The notes: generated from the sequence alone by a model not told the origin. A DNA stretch of 64,000 bases from Allium sativum (GCA_030737875.1 CM060909.1:34523159-34587158); one strand, 5' to 3'. Counted from the stretch's first letter, positions 33,672 through 46,484 are shown. Numbers and translations: made by a program.

Positions 33672-35336
33672 GGAAGTTGTTAAAGATTTGGAAGGTGAAC
33701 TTTGTCTATTTCGAAGTTAGAAATGTTGTTTAGTTAAGGTCTGAGAGGTAATTATACCCCAACTTGATAGACTACATTTTTAACTAAGGAATGGTTAAGG
33801 TTCGATAGTGAAGGTTGATTAAGTGAATCTAGTTAATGAGTGTAATGGTTCGAATTCGCATAGTGACGTTATATTTAAACTTCTATTTAAATCTAATGAA
33901 GGAGTTTTGGAAACATTTTCCAAATAAAGATCGAAAACGTTTTATAATATAGAAAATAAAAAAAGTGAGTAAATCTGGAACTGATTCCAATGATAATAAA
34001 GTATATTTCCTAAATTTAGAAAATAAGGATTTACGAATATATAGAAAAGGGAAATGAATAAATTAATAATAAATTAATTTAAAAAGGCAAAATGTTGAAT
34101 GATGATTGACCGAAAAAATTTCCATTTGGAAATAATATCGTTGGTTGTACAACTGTTTTTCTTTGATAGTTAAATCACTGACTATCGAAGTTTTTGACCG
34201 TTTTTCCGTCGTCAATACGGAGAGACCTGGATCAGATTCATTATTTGAAAACCACTTTGTATGGCCATTAGCGTTGCGATCAAATATGATGAAAATAATT
34301 AAAGACGGAGTTATGCAAGGGCTATCCTGTTTACAGAATAGTTCCTTCGGTTTGTCCAGTCCCAGGACAACGTAAATGGACGAATGCCTGACAAAGTATA
34401 TCTAATGGATCGCGTAAGTTGATCTTTTCAAACGTACTTATGTTTGGTGGAGGAGGAATTCATTTCTCTTAGCTTTATACCCGTGGTATTTTTGGGGAAA
34501 TCAATTTATGATTTGGTTGGTATAACGATGTGACATTCAAAGCGAAGGTGGTCAGGTGTATCGAAGATACGTTATGACCTCAAGCCTCATCAACCGGGAA
34601 ATGACAGAAATCAGGCAGGCAGCATGGCTAGGTGGGTCGCTCCCATTAGGGTGCATATCACCTATCTAGAGAAGATCCATTTCATTCTTTTATCTATTTT
34701 CGATGCTGTCCCTTTTCGGGAAACGTGGGTAGCTCCCAACAGTTGGTGATATACATTCGATACACTCAACTGAAATGAGTGGTCGATCATGTGTGGGCCG
34801 GGTTGCAAGATGTTCTTGTTGAACCTAGTGTATTTGCCTCTAGAGATACAGTATCGGAAGGTGGTCCCATACCTTGTCATAGTCAGAGTCCAATCTCTAA
34901 TAAGCGCCCGCGGTTTTGTTTGTATACTATATATGTGGAACGTGAGATGCAAGCATTCTACTAGATTGTAATTACTTGTGATTAGACATTATTATAATAT
35001 CATAAAAATATCGATTTCCAAAACTGTTTGGGTTATCGTAAGGTAAAAACCATCTGTGTTTATGTGTGGATCAGTCTTACGATTATATTTTCTTTTGAAA
35101 AGGATTTTGAAAATGTAAACCAAACGATGAGTTTACTCACACCAGTCCCATGACTGACCCAGAGTTTATTTTGTTTTGTTTTCCCTAAACTCTTGGGTGC
35201 CCAAAATTTGTACGGACAGTCAAGTAGTTCAGGTCTTAACAGATATACTTGAAGGAGCTTGAAGCAGGAGGCTTCAGGATTATATAGCTATTGTTAATTC
35301 CGCTGTGTGTAAGTGTTGTACTCTGATAATGTTATT

Positions 35337-35386
<50 letters not shown>

Positions 35387-35618
35387 TTTTATTGCAAAGT
35401 TATGTTATATATTATATTTTATTCGTTCCGCTGTGAGATTCGTATTACTTTGATTCGGTTCTGTGGCGATCTTCTTCTTCTTCTATTCTAATTTTCTGTC
35501 TTATCTATTCTCAACCTCTAACTTCTTTCTATTAATGATTAGGAATTTCCGATGTCTGAATAGTCAACATGGTAGTTTTATGTTGATTTTCGGAGTGGAA
35601 AATCTCTAGGTCATTACA
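33672..35618 (+). mobile_element. element D 3' LTR, second part
   Basis: Resumes the LTR interrupted at 9827 and ends GGTCATTACA at 35618. It contains a word with AACTTCGAAATAGAC-type similarity to other LARD LTRs, a decayed copy of the conserved hairpin block (34710-34885; the stem no longer pairs), the terminal motif CCAGTCCCATGACTGACCC (about 35139), an AT microsatellite (35340-35374) and the same TTC run as the 5' LTR. Minus- and plus-strand frames of 60-96 codons overlap in the conserved block and are not coding. Confidence 0.87.
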
Positions 35619-35785
35619 TCCTTGCACATCTTAGAGAAATTATCTACTCGCGGTGGTGGAGGAACAGCGGCTGCAGCTGGGGGAGGGGTATCTCCTTGCC
35701 CTCCGGAAGGTGTCATAGCCTCAAGATATCTACGAAACCAAGCCGGTATCTGAACGCCCTCTGGAAGATTGGGTTCCCCAGACAT
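35619..35785 (-). pseudogene. gag: element E gag N-terminal fragment, cut by element D
   Basis: Starting at Met (35785) the frame reads MSGEPNLPEGVQIPAWF, a Pro/Ala-rich linker (PPPAAAAVPPPP), then VDNFSKMCKD, after which element D's LTR begins. The pattern of a short acidic start, a Pro-rich linker and a K-C-KD segment about 55 residues in is that of plant Ty3/gypsy gag; compare FAKLCKDY in element B. The PBS lies 140 bases upstream in the same orientation. About 55 codons remain; the rest would lie left of the window. Confidence 0.75.
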
Positions 35786-35940
35786 GTTGAAAAGAAAGTA
35801 AAAAGGATTCAATAAGAGATCGATAGATTATTGACTATAGCTTGAGGGGATATGTTTTCTAAATAGATTTTTCCTTGAAATATTTTTGTTTTAAAACAAA
35901 ATTTTAAAATTCTTTCTCTGATTTCAGCCCTGATACCAAA
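35786..35940 (-). promoter_or_regulatory. element E leader and primer-binding site
   Basis: On the minus strand TGGTATCAGGGC (35927-35938) begins two bases after the LTR end at 35941. It matches the initiator-Met PBS at 11 of 12 positions. The leader to the gag start is AT-rich without other features. Confidence 0.8.
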
Positions 35941-37739
35941 TGTGACACCCCACATCCGTTAACATCACTCATAAGAGAATGTGTTAAGTTTCGTGAAGCG
36001 CAATGGGCAATCATTACAGAGAATATACAAGATAGACAAAAATAAGCATGATAGAAAATTTTTAAACTTTATTTTAGCAGAAATAAAAACAGAGTCTCAG
36101 AAATATTCCAAAACCAGTTACATCCAGCAAACTATCTCAAATCCGTCTTTTGAGCCAACTCAGAAAATAAAATGCCAAAGTACAAAAAGTCATATCCCAT
36201 AGCATAAGCCAAACTAAAGTGGAAAGAAGATCAAAGAGATATATGTAAAGAGTCCAAGTCAAGTCCAAGATGAAGAGATATCTTAGTTATTACTGAGTAC
36301 TGCCACCTTGAGAACCTTGGGGGAGGAAAGGAAGAAAGAGGTGAAGGAAAAAGGTCAGACATAAATTTTGGCGTATTCCAGTGATTTACAAATATGCATG
36401 AATTAGAAATGACAAGATAGGTAAATAAAACTAGATAAGAACATTATAGTTTTACAACAGACAATCTAAACAAAATAGTAGGACGGATGGGACAACCAAA
36501 ACAAACTTATGGTCGGTTAAGGCTTCACTTATATATCTACAACTATATATGTCTAAACATACATGTTTCATATTTCAAATCCTAGTTTGCACCCATAATA
36601 GTATAAAAGTTCAACAAGATTATGTATTACAGGATTAACAACAGGAATAATAGTAACAGGAATAACAACAGGATTAGCAACAGAAATAACAGCAGGATTA
36701 GGTGTACCCTAATTACATAACAAGATTAGGTGTTAACCTAATTACATAACAATAGGATTAGGTGTACCCTAATTACTACCCAAGCGATCGGCTCCCTATT
36801 ACCCGAATATCCTGTGTCATTCCCGGTAGTATAGTGTATCACTTTCTAACCCAGTGACTTATAGAACACAACAATATCTGTAGGTGTTATAGCGTCTTAT
36901 TTTCCCTAGTCGGACTCATGCGTGCTCTGACTCCGCCGGAACGTGCCCGTAACTACCCCTATGTGAACCTCTTACTATCAAGTTTAGTAAAGCGTTCTCG
37001 GGACCCTACCTAGTGCGAGGTCCCCTTCTAATAAGATACCAAACATGAATACTGACTAATATGGGTTCCAAATAGCAGATTGACACAAGCCAAAACCCCC
37101 TAAGCTTGTGTCCCCAAAAATCAAGGATTTAAGAGTCCCCAAAACCCGATACAACAACAGACAGGGGACCTCTTTACTTGTTAATACTTATATTCAACTT
37201 AGCAGATTCAGGTTTTATTAATAAGCATGGTTGTAATATTACTATGTGTATATAACCTTATTCTTAACATGTCATTTACTTAATGTCCTTTTAAGTCAAA
37301 GTTAACATGTCTATTCTTTATGCATAGTATTTATTAACTACATTCCCAAGTTACAGGTTATGCATAAGGTCTGTTTACAGCAAGCGTCTACAACAAATCT
37401 ACACATATATACTTATCCTTTTTCCCTAATTTATATCATTCACAAGTTTATGCATATCTTTACCAGGTCGTAGCATATACGCATTACTACAAGCCTAACA
37501 TGTGTATATTCAATCCTTCCCAATTATTATGCCTGATTTCCCTTTTTATTCATTATTACCTCAATTATATGTATACCCTATTTGGGTATTGCCTAGGCTT
37601 CTAAAGGCCCATGTTTGGTGTAAAATAAAAAAGAAACAGAAGGAGAAGAATAGAATCACATAGGCATATAATACTAGAAATAAACATAGAAAATGGGAAA
37701 CATGAAGATAAATACATTTTACTTGTTATTTATCCAACA

Positions 37740-37890
37740 CCACAGGCATGTGTTAACTTGTCACACTAACATTACAGGCATGTATATAACTTGTATAAAC
37801 ATCACAGGCATGTTTATCACGGGCATGCATAACTTGTTTAATTAACATCACAGACATGTATATAACTTGCAACATCACAGGCATATGTGT
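37740..37890. repeat. short tandem repeats with CACAGGCATGT in element E LTR
   Basis: About six imperfect units of 25-35 bp containing ACATCACAGGCATGT and TATAACTTG. Degenerate but clearly repeated. Confidence 0.65.
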
Positions 37891-38266
37891 AGTTTTTTGT
37901 TTAACTAACATTAATACATGCATGTAATAGATTACAATGGTATAGGTGATAGAATCAAGTATATTTATTTTACTGTAATTCCTAGCCAGTTTCATTTAGC
38001 TGTCATGTTCAAGGCCTAACAAATCAGATCTGTAAATAACTGTAACTCACAATGAGTCTTGGTAAATATAAATATGTATATAACACAAGGCCACAACAAT
38101 TCTATTCCAAATCAGATCCAAGTTGTATGCAAGTCTCGATTGACATTGCTTTTGTTTAATTCGGTCTCTAGTAGCATTCCCTATTATGCATATATTTTTT
38201 AGAATAATTTAGAGGCAGAGTAAGAGGTGAAGAACTTGTGTGAATTGGCTATGAAGGAGACTGCCT

Positions 38267-38274
38267 ATTTATAG
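38267..38274 (-). promoter_or_regulatory. TATA box of element E LTR promoter
   Basis: Minus-strand context AACTCTATAAATAGGCAG is a strong plant TATA box, about 2.3 kb before the LTR end. Transcription would run leftward through R/U5 to the PBS and gag. Confidence 0.7.
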
Positions 38275-38403
38275 AGTTACAAAATCAACACCAACCTTTA
38301 AATCTAAGTTTTAAATCTGAACCGTACATGTGATGCTGAGTCAACATGAACAAAGACACAAAATCATCCGGGTACAGAGCTTAGAATTCGGCCAGATCTA
38401 CTA

Positions 38404-38515
38404 TGCGTCGACCCACCTACCATTGGGTCGACCCTAGGGTCGACGCGACCCAACCACCGGGTCGACCCCAGGGTCGACCCATGGGTTGACCCAGGCCAAT
38501 AAGGGTCGACCCATA
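38404..38515. repeat. cluster of GGGTCGACCC palindromes upstream of the element E TATA box
   Basis: GTCGAC-centred words, several as full or near-full GGGTCGACCC palindromes, occur about seven times in 110 bp. They lie 130-250 bases upstream of the TATA box in the direction of transcription, where promoter elements would be expected. Function is not known. Confidence 0.75.
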
Positions 38516-39299
38516 ACGTGTCTCCCCATTGCTTCTTTTTCCCGCTCGCTCGTTTGAAATGTTTTGACTTATTCTGGTTTAATTTATTTATACATAAGCT
38601 TCATATATGTATACTAACTTCTAGAGCCCATAACTTCTTCATACGTTGTCCGTTTTACGCAAACTTGGGATCTATCTGGACCAAAATTCCTAGACAAACG
38701 CATAACTAAGGGTTGGTTGATTAAGGAAAGGACGCGAATCAATGTTACGCTTAGAACACGAAGGCCAGAGGAAACTTTTGCCATGGACACCACATATAAG
38801 AAATAACAAAAAGAAACAAGAACATGACAGCTCACAGTAAGAGGAAACAGATCTGAGGGTCTCAATGAGTGTTACTCGACCTCCTAAGTAAATATAGGAG
38901 AAGAGGGTGGAGGACTGCCATGATGGAGAGAGGAGTTGGACAAAGTTCACAAAAATCGGAGAAAAAAAGTACAGAAAGGTGACAGGTGGGAGTTAGTTTC
39001 AAAGTTAAAAGTAAACGAGTGTGGGAGCACACACAGCTACTAACCATAACAGTGAAAGCTAGAAAAGGGTAAGTGAGGTCGGTAAGTAGGGAGTGTAGAG
39101 GAGGAGGAAGTTGCAACAGAGAGATGACGTGTGAAAGAGAATGGAGAAGGAAGCAAAGAAAATAGGGTCATTTCTGGTCACTATTGAAGACAGCAGCCAA
39201 TGTGTTGCTAATAGAAACATTGTTAAAATTCGGTTTAGATAAACTGCATCCATCCATTGCATTATTACAATTTGAGATATTATATATGATAATTATTTT

Positions 39300-40740
39300 C
39301 AAGAAAATTTTATAGTAGATTCTACGCTGTTAAAGCCCAGCTAAAGCAGCATAGGTCCCAACTATGGTGCATAATGCTCTTGGACCGCCATGCTTTCTGA
39401 ATTTAGGCCACCAAACAATAGATCCGCTTTAAGCCCTACAGTTTCCATAATAAATAGAAAACTCTATGATATACTGATATTTTAAGGAGTAAGTTTGGCT
39501 CACATCACTAATAAGTTTCAAAATTATGCTCACATTCACTCGTAAACTTTTTTAAATTACATCCCTATTTTATGAAAAATCTTCAAAAAATCACCAAAAA
39601 AATAAAAAAAATCATGAAAACTCATAATTAAATAAAACAACAAATCATCATCAAATTCATCCGTTAAAACCATTAAAAATGCATCAAAACCTTAAAAAAC
39701 AGCAAAATAGCAGTATTATGCATCAAAAGATGCACGTATTTGTGAATAGTTGCATACATTTATGCATATATTTCAGTTTTGCATCAACCTCTATTAGTTA
39801 TGCATACATGTATGCAGTTAAACTGCGATACATGCATTGTCTTATGCATATATTCAATTCTGTCCTATTTTAACAGTTTTCATTCATTGTTGCATACATT
39901 TATGCATACATGAAAATTTTAGTTCATTTAAACTTAGATTTCCAAAATGTCTGGTTTTACTGTATTTGGTAAACTGAAAATAAGGCTCAGGTCCCTACAA
40001 GCAAACTTAATTAGGCTCACATCCAGTCATAAAATTATTATAAATTAGGTCCCTATTTTTCAAAACTTCATGAAATAATAATTAAAAAAATTCGTAAATT
40101 AATATTAAAATAAATTATGCATTCTACAAAAAATCCAGTCCAAAAAACACGGCAAAAACCAAAAAACAGCAAGAAAACGGGGAAAAAGTGCAGTTAAATG
40201 CATCATATTTGATTTTGTTGCATGCATATGTGCATGTATTCCAGTGCTTCCTTCCGCCTTGATTTATTTGCATATTTCTGTGCATGTATTGCACATTTCT
40301 TGCATAGAAGGATGCAATAATTCATAACAATGAAATGCTGTTCATTTTTATTTGCATTCAAGTGTGCAAATAAAATTGAAAACATGCATAGATGTGTGCA
40401 ACATATTTGTAGGCAAAAACGTTAACTGAATTCCCTTTATGCAATGGTTACATAGATGTGTGCAACTATTGGCAATAGTTGCATACATGCATGCAACTTT
40501 TTTTTTCGATTGGCGTGGATCTCTGAGATTATTTTATGATTTTAGAAGAAAAAAATATGCACTACCGCATTGTTTTTCTTGCAGGAAATGGAGGAGGCGA
40601 AGGGAAGAAAGGAGGAAGTGGAACTTTCAACATGTGTCAGGCAGAAGTAATTCTAGGGACCGGGTTTGAAGATTTTACATGGGAGGGACGTGGTTTTAAT
40701 TTCAAACCTTAATAGGGACCTCTAAAAAACGCACCCTTTG
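39300..40740. repeat. unclassified repeat rich in TGCATACAT / ATGCAT words, apparent diverged dimer
   Basis: Two related units are visible: about 39490-39980 and 39985-40690. Each starts with GGCTCACATC and a phrase around (T)CCCTATTTT, passes through A-rich DNA, and ends in a stretch full of GCATAC, TATGCA and TGTGCA words. ATGCA or TGCAT occurs more than 20 times between 39676 and 40497, many as paired inverted copies such as TGCATACATTTATGCA. Phrases like AGGTCCCTA and TAGGGACC are common in plant non-coding transposons, but no terminal repeat or transposase was found. Confidence 0.5.
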
Positions 40741-42323
40741 GTAAATTAGGCTGAAAAACACAAAAATCAAATTATAATTCAAAACTTTGTTTTTATTGTC
40801 CAAATCACTTTAAAATCATTTATTATGATTTATCATAATATATTCCTAGTTTTAGTAATTTAAAAATAGCTTATTTCGATAAAATCCAATTTCTGCTCAT
40901 AAACTACACCAGCGCTCTTTTTATTCAAATTTGATTTAAGATCCAACTGTTTGATTACAAAAATTTCTTTTGCATTTGAAAACTCTTTTCATTTCAAACC
41001 AAACTTTTTTCATTTCGAGAAAATCAGATGGTTGGATCTCCCGGTATGTCAATTTGAAGCCACCGGTCGAAATTCGCGAAGAGCCGCTAATCGACTAGTC
41101 CTATTCAGACAAAACTTCGATTTATATTAAAAATTGAACTGATTTCAAAGTAGTTGATTAATTATATAATAACTTCTAGAAATTATATTTTCCATTTTTA
41201 ACTTTAAATTCAAAAATTCCATTATTTAAATATTATAATATTATTTAAATTATTAAAATAATATTATTTTTCAAACTTCATCTTTTGAAACCTAAACTTT
41301 CTTGAAATACATAATAAAAATAAATAAGGCAGTTTGGATAGTAAAATTTAGTTAAAACATTTTTTAGATATTCAAACCGAACTTCACTTTTAAAAGTTAC
41401 TATTTGTTTTCAAATTCAAATTTAAAACATGCCTTAGTTACTTGAAACCATATTCAAATAAAATTTCCATCTTTATGAAAACTATTCATAATTACATAAA
41501 CCATCTAACCAAATAATTTTGGATTAAAAATTCAAACATTTATTTTTCACTTAATATTTAATTAATATAATATAATATTAAATTAAATCATCGAAATGAA
41601 ATAAAAATTAACCAATTCCCATATATTCCACATAGTTATGTGTACTGAATACATAATCATTATCAACCGTTAAAATAACATTTTCCACAATTTATAACAT
41701 CCATTCACACAAAACTTATATATGCATATATATACACATAGTGTATGTATATACACATATCATGGAATAACTCGTACTGTATAAGCGTCAGACAATTAAC
41801 ACTTATATTTTTTTCAATCAACCGATTAACCGCAATTATACAATCATCAATCAACCATAAGCATCCATAACAACCACGTTATCTTCCAAACCAAACAATC
41901 ATTTATTTATGGTTTTTACTTCATAACCATTTAGGTATTCACTTAAATTTCTAAACCACAAAATAATTAACTTTTCTAACTTTCATTAACATCATTAAAC
42001 CCAAATCTACTTAACAACATAGCAATTTCCAAACATAGCATGACTAGTTAAACTAACTACACTAGTTAACCAAACGTGAGCAAAGTGTTCTCACCATAGA
42101 TTTTCCACTCTGCCATTCTTTAAAGGTAGGACCTTTAGGCTACCAAACAACTCCAACTTCAGTTACAAACTAAGCTACTACTTTCCCAACTGAAACTCTT
42201 CACGAACTCAAGCTACATAGGTAGATATGTATTATTTTGCAGTCAAGAGAGGAAAGTAGGGTTTTTTAAGGCACGTTTAGAGGGTGTAGGACCCACGCCA
42301 AGGGTAGAAAGGACTGGTAGGGT
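40741..42323. other. AT-rich stretch without recognised feature
   Basis: No domain, LTR end, PBS or long frame is seen. A brief less AT-rich segment at 41035-41105 (CCGGTCGAAATTCGCGAAG) and a TATATGCATATATATACACA run near 41720 stand out only by composition. It may be decayed retrotransposon sequence. Confidence 0.4.
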
Positions 42324-44117
42324 GAAACAACCCAAACTCCCCCTATCGGGAAAGCCCGAATTGCTTTGAGAACACGACTCATCAGAACACTAACAACATA
42401 ACATCCCATTGCTATTACAACGATTACATTAGAGTACAAGATATCAGAGTATGAATAATTATTACACAACAGAAATAAAATAATATAAGATATTAAAATA
42501 CAAAGCAGTGGAAATTTTAAATGTATAAATACAATGTATAGCAAAAATACATCAATAACACAACTGAAAGAAATACATAGATACAAAGCTTTCCGAATAT
42601 ATCTCCAGCTGTAATCCAGCATACTGGGAAAAGAAATATCTGCAAAAACCAAAACTACTAATTTCCCATGTGGAAATATGGGCACCTAGAGTTTAGGTAG
42701 AAACAATAAACTCGGAGTTGGTCATGGGACTGGGGTAGAGCTAAAACAGTGATTAAATCTTTAATTTAAAAGTTGGGAAATCATGGAACCACGTCGTATA
42801 ACACGGAATGGGTTTACTCCACATGAATCTCAGTTTAAAATAAAACAACACTATGATTTTTTTAAAATGAAGCTATTATAAGACTAAGGTCCCATCACAC
42901 AATGCAACGCAAGCCATAGGATAGAGTTTTCCCTTATAATAGCCAAACATGCTTGGTACTTTTAAATCAAATAATTATATTACGCTAAGTGTATAGTGTC
43001 AAAACAACTTCAAATATAAATGTATCAATCCTAGACAATATAGGTACCATATATTATACAGCCATACTAGGTTTACAACTAAAACCAAAAAAGTCGCTTA
43101 TTGGAAATTGGATTTCCATCTATGAGCCGAGGCAAGGGATGACTCCTCTTCGGTTCGAGACACTCTAGCAAATGCCCCAGGATCCCCTGATGTGAACCCT
43201 TGGAAGCAGCAGGGCCGGTCCACTCTTACTTTAGAGGAATGATTATTCCTGAACACACATTTCCCGATCCTAATGGACCTATCTCTAAGCCACTATGGAC
43301 TCAATAATCAATGCACCTCATTCCATCATCCATAAATAAAAATGTCTGGGCTCCATACCATGACACCACTCCTAGCTAGAAAGAAACGTCGTGCACTCTT
43401 TGTGGTCACTATCCTGTTTTTGACTCATACCGGGTGTGAGGATCGCGAATTAACGCTATACACAAAGCTATGCTATTTAAAGCCATGTTTTGATCATCAA
43501 CCACAAGGCTCTGCTTTTCAACAAAAGCCTTGATCATTTTCATCTCAGCATGTCGCACTAACAATTCAGGCCATACAACTGATCTCTATCAATATATAAC
43601 CTCTAAGCTCATATGTATCAGAGAAGGGTGCTAGGTAAGAGAATGAATTCTCCGCCACAAAACAGATATATATATATATATATAATAGATATCAATCAAT
43701 ACAGAATGAAATCCAATGTCAGATACACATCCATTTACAAGTCCGTTCTGGGTCTGAACGAAATCGGAGGCACCTTATTCCTTGTCCCATATGTCCAAAA
43801 CAGGAGAGAGGTCCTCGCATATCCAGTCGACTCCAAGTACGTCTGGACGATCACCACTTATTACCTTGTCTTGGGTGTACAGCCCAATCAAGACATCGGT
43901 GATCATCCAAACGATGTGAAGAACTCTTGTCTTCAACCACCGTCTTCATTGTCAACTTTTAATCACCGTATTAATTATTCAAAATGGGATAAACCCTGTC
44001 TTTTCGAATAACTCGCGTATTTTATAATCAATAATCAAGTGCTATAAAAACACATCATATGCCTCATTCCAATTCAGAATATTCTTTTATTCAAATATTC
44101 ACATCTTAGGGAAAGGC
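42324..44117 (-). mobile_element. element F: degenerate LARD-type LTR fragment
   Basis: Read on the minus strand it carries, in LARD order, a block resembling the TCGTTCAGACCCAGAACGG region of the other LTRs (about 43740), an AT microsatellite (43665-43685), a diverged hairpin-block region, the terminal motif (CCAGTCCCATGACC then ACTCTAGGTGCCC, about 42690-42740), and a decayed LTR end (GGGTTGTTTCA at 42324). No PBS follows. Its right side is cut at 44117 by element G. The 139-codon minus-strand frame at 42266-42685 spans this LTR end and has no known domain. Confidence 0.55.
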
Positions 44118-45757
44118 TGTAACGAACCAGTACTTTTGATAGTTTAAAATATAAATTAAATTTAGAATCAATCGTACAAAAAACTTTTGATTGCGACATG
44201 GAAGTTGGAATTGAACCAAGTTGATTTTCTTTTAAGTAGAATTCCTTTCGTAAATTTATATTCAAAGGAATGGTTTTGATAAATGAGTATTTTTTTGATA
44301 AATTTGGATTTATGTAAATGTTCGAATTCAACTTGAAAATATAAATTTTATAATTTAATTTACGTTGATAAGATTGGTGTCTAAATATGAGTTGAAAGAG
44401 CTAATTTATTCAACACCGAGATATAAATGATGTAATCTAAATTGGAAAGAATCTAATTTATTTATGTGAAGATATCAAACCGTTAAGGAAAATTTGCGCA
44501 TGTGTTGCATACAAGTTTATTAAATTATCCTTGAGCTTGAATTTTTAAATTCAAAACGTTAACACCTATTTAATTTATTATTTGGTAAAATTGTTGAAAA
44601 TTTAAATTCACGCATAAACAATCAACGATCTTAGTGCGGTTATAGCGTTATCGGCTCTCTATAATTAAAGAAAGAAAAAAGTTTAATTGTAATATCCTAG
44701 ACCACGTTAACAAAACAAGGAAAGAAATAATAAATGTGAACACAAGTTGGGATTTCAAAAGCTTTAGCCAATTTTAACCCTTATTTCTATTAACAAGGGT
44801 CTTTTCACGTTGATCCTCAAATCTGAAAATATCTTACTAAGGATACGGCAGCAGCTTTAAAATCCTTCATTGCTAGTAATGCAAGATTTTGAAACACTGT
44901 ACAAGTTTTTTGAAATCCCAGTGTATAGTGGATCCAATGCTATTACCAAATAAAATATTTCGAATGGCAGAAAAAAAATGCATATCCTTCTCTTTTGTTC
45001 ATCACAAACAATTCTCTCTTGCTATTTCCATTCGTTCAAGGAAAGAATAGAAAATTACTTCCCTTCAAATAAAATCAAAATGGCAGTAAACCACTTTTCC
45101 AAAATCAAACAACGTTTCTCCCAAAAACAATATACATGGAAAGAAGATGTCTTCCTCAAATCAGATCCTCCTTTTCCCCAAATTTTAAAATCCCGATTTT
45201 TTGTGCCTTCTCCCTCCGCCGTCACTTGCGGCGCCACCACCTGGAAATGATCGCCGAGCTCGCTTCGCCGCATCTCACCCACTTGACGCCAGTCACCATC
45301 GCATCCACCTACTCAGTTCCATCGCTGTCCTTGCCTTGAAAAAAAAAATCGAAGTCGCCACTCATCAAAGGCCGACAATAGTCGCTACCTTTAGCCAGCC
45401 TGGCAATGGAAAACTTATTGCGATGCCGACCCTTCTCCACCAAGATCTGCATGGTCCGGTATTGCTATCCTCCTCCAAACCATCGTCCTTCTCACTGCTA
45501 ATCGAGGCCACCAAACCCGTCTTCCCTCACAATTATTTTCCACTGCTTTGGTCCATGGTTTATTGCCACTCTAAGATCCGAACCTAGTACTCGCAGAAAG
45601 GAAAAAGGGAGTTCGAAAGCTAGAAATCATTCCAGGTCAGTCCACCAGTGGCCACCATACTTGGTTGCGTCCATACTTGAGTCCAACAATCCTTCAAACT
45701 AGCAGTCTATAACTCTCCACATTGTAAACGCTCGATGAAATGCCTGAAAAGGCTACT
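44118..45757 (+). mobile_element. element G 5' LTR, first part (interrupted by element C)
   Basis: Begins TGTAACGAACCAG, the inverted match of the GTTCGTTACA end at 62866. After removal of element C and one CTACT copy, the joined LTR is about 4.75 kb. It contains AT-rich DNA and a GC-rich segment at about 45190-45600. In that segment a plus-strand frame of 128 codons (45201-45587) is Pro/Ser/Ala-rich with no recognised domain; it could be a leader peptide or chance. Other LARD LTRs have a GC-richer segment at the same distance from the LTR start. Confidence 0.8.
45753..45757. repeat. left target-site duplication of element C (CTACT)
   Basis: CTACT at 45753-45757 recurs exactly at 59751-59755 outside the TG...CA ends of element C. 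Confidence 0.95.
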
Positions 45758-46484
45758 TGTAACGACCCAAGGAATTCCGGCCCCGAAAATCGACATAAAT
45801 ATCCTTACCGTAACTCATGCCGACCCTCCAAGCACCGAAAACACTGGATAGTTATTAGAAATAAATTAGAGGGTGAGATAAGAAAGAAAGAAATATTAGA
45901 ATAGAAGAAGAAACACCACAACACAGAATCTCACATCGCAACGGAACAAAATATAATACAGAAATAAATCTTTATTGAGAGCTTTAAAAATACTTACAGT
46001 ATCATAATACATCACACAATGGGACAGTTATAATAACCTATTCCCATATACAACAAACAGCGGAATAGTAGCTATATAAAATCATACGTCTGAACATCTC
46101 CAGCTCGTCTCTGGACTTCACAGCATTCGATAACCTGAACTTGTACACCCCGGGCTAACCCGAGCATTTATAAAACACCAGGTCAGTCTGGTGAACTAGA
46201 GTGAGAAAAAATCACACAGTATTAAGGGTATCACACAACCTGATTTTAAAGTTAAAATCATTTCGAAATAAAAGGATAATCGTAAGACCGAATCCACACA
46301 TAAACACGGACGGTTTTTACCTTACGATAACCCAAAACATTTTTGAAACCAATATCCTTTCTGATATTATAATAATGTCTAAATACAAGTAAATAACAAT
46401 CTAGTGGAACGCTTGCATCTCACGCTCCATATATATAGTATACAATCAAAATCGCGGGCGCTTATTGGAGATTGGATTCCAACT

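Larger units (their letters stand above)
35941..39250 (-). mobile_element. element E 5' LTR (right boundary uncertain)
   Basis: The LTR 3' end is clear: GGGTGTCACA on the minus strand at 35941, next to the PBS. A TATA box at 38267 and the palindrome cluster at 38400-38515 mark the U3 on the right. The TG start was not found; text resembling plant gypsy U3 (AGAAGTTATGGGCTCTAGAA on the minus strand near 38622-38641) continues to at least 38700. The end given is a guess within 38700-39300. Small tandem repeats lie at 36640-36775 (AACAGGAATAACAACAGGAT-type and TTAGGTGTACCCTAATTAC units) and 37740-37885 (ACATCACAGGCATGT units). No protein is supported. Confidence 0.65.

Noticed and set aside
38614..39262. 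Group of overlapping 67-86-codon minus-strand frames, considered as a host gene exon
   Set aside because: Three frames overlap, composition is Leu/Ser-rich, no domain or splice pattern; probably U3 of element E or flanking repeat.
42266..42685. 139-codon hydrophobic minus-strand frame, at first sight a membrane protein
   Set aside because: It spans the decayed LTR end of element F, is AT-rich, and contains the conserved LTR terminal motif. Hydrophobicity follows from TTT/ATT-rich DNA.
45055..45587. Possible small gene in the GC-rich segment of element G (128 codons plus, 75 codons minus)
   Set aside because: No domain, opposite-strand frames overlap, and it lies inside an LTR at the place where other LARDs have a non-coding leader. 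Kept only as part of the leader finding.
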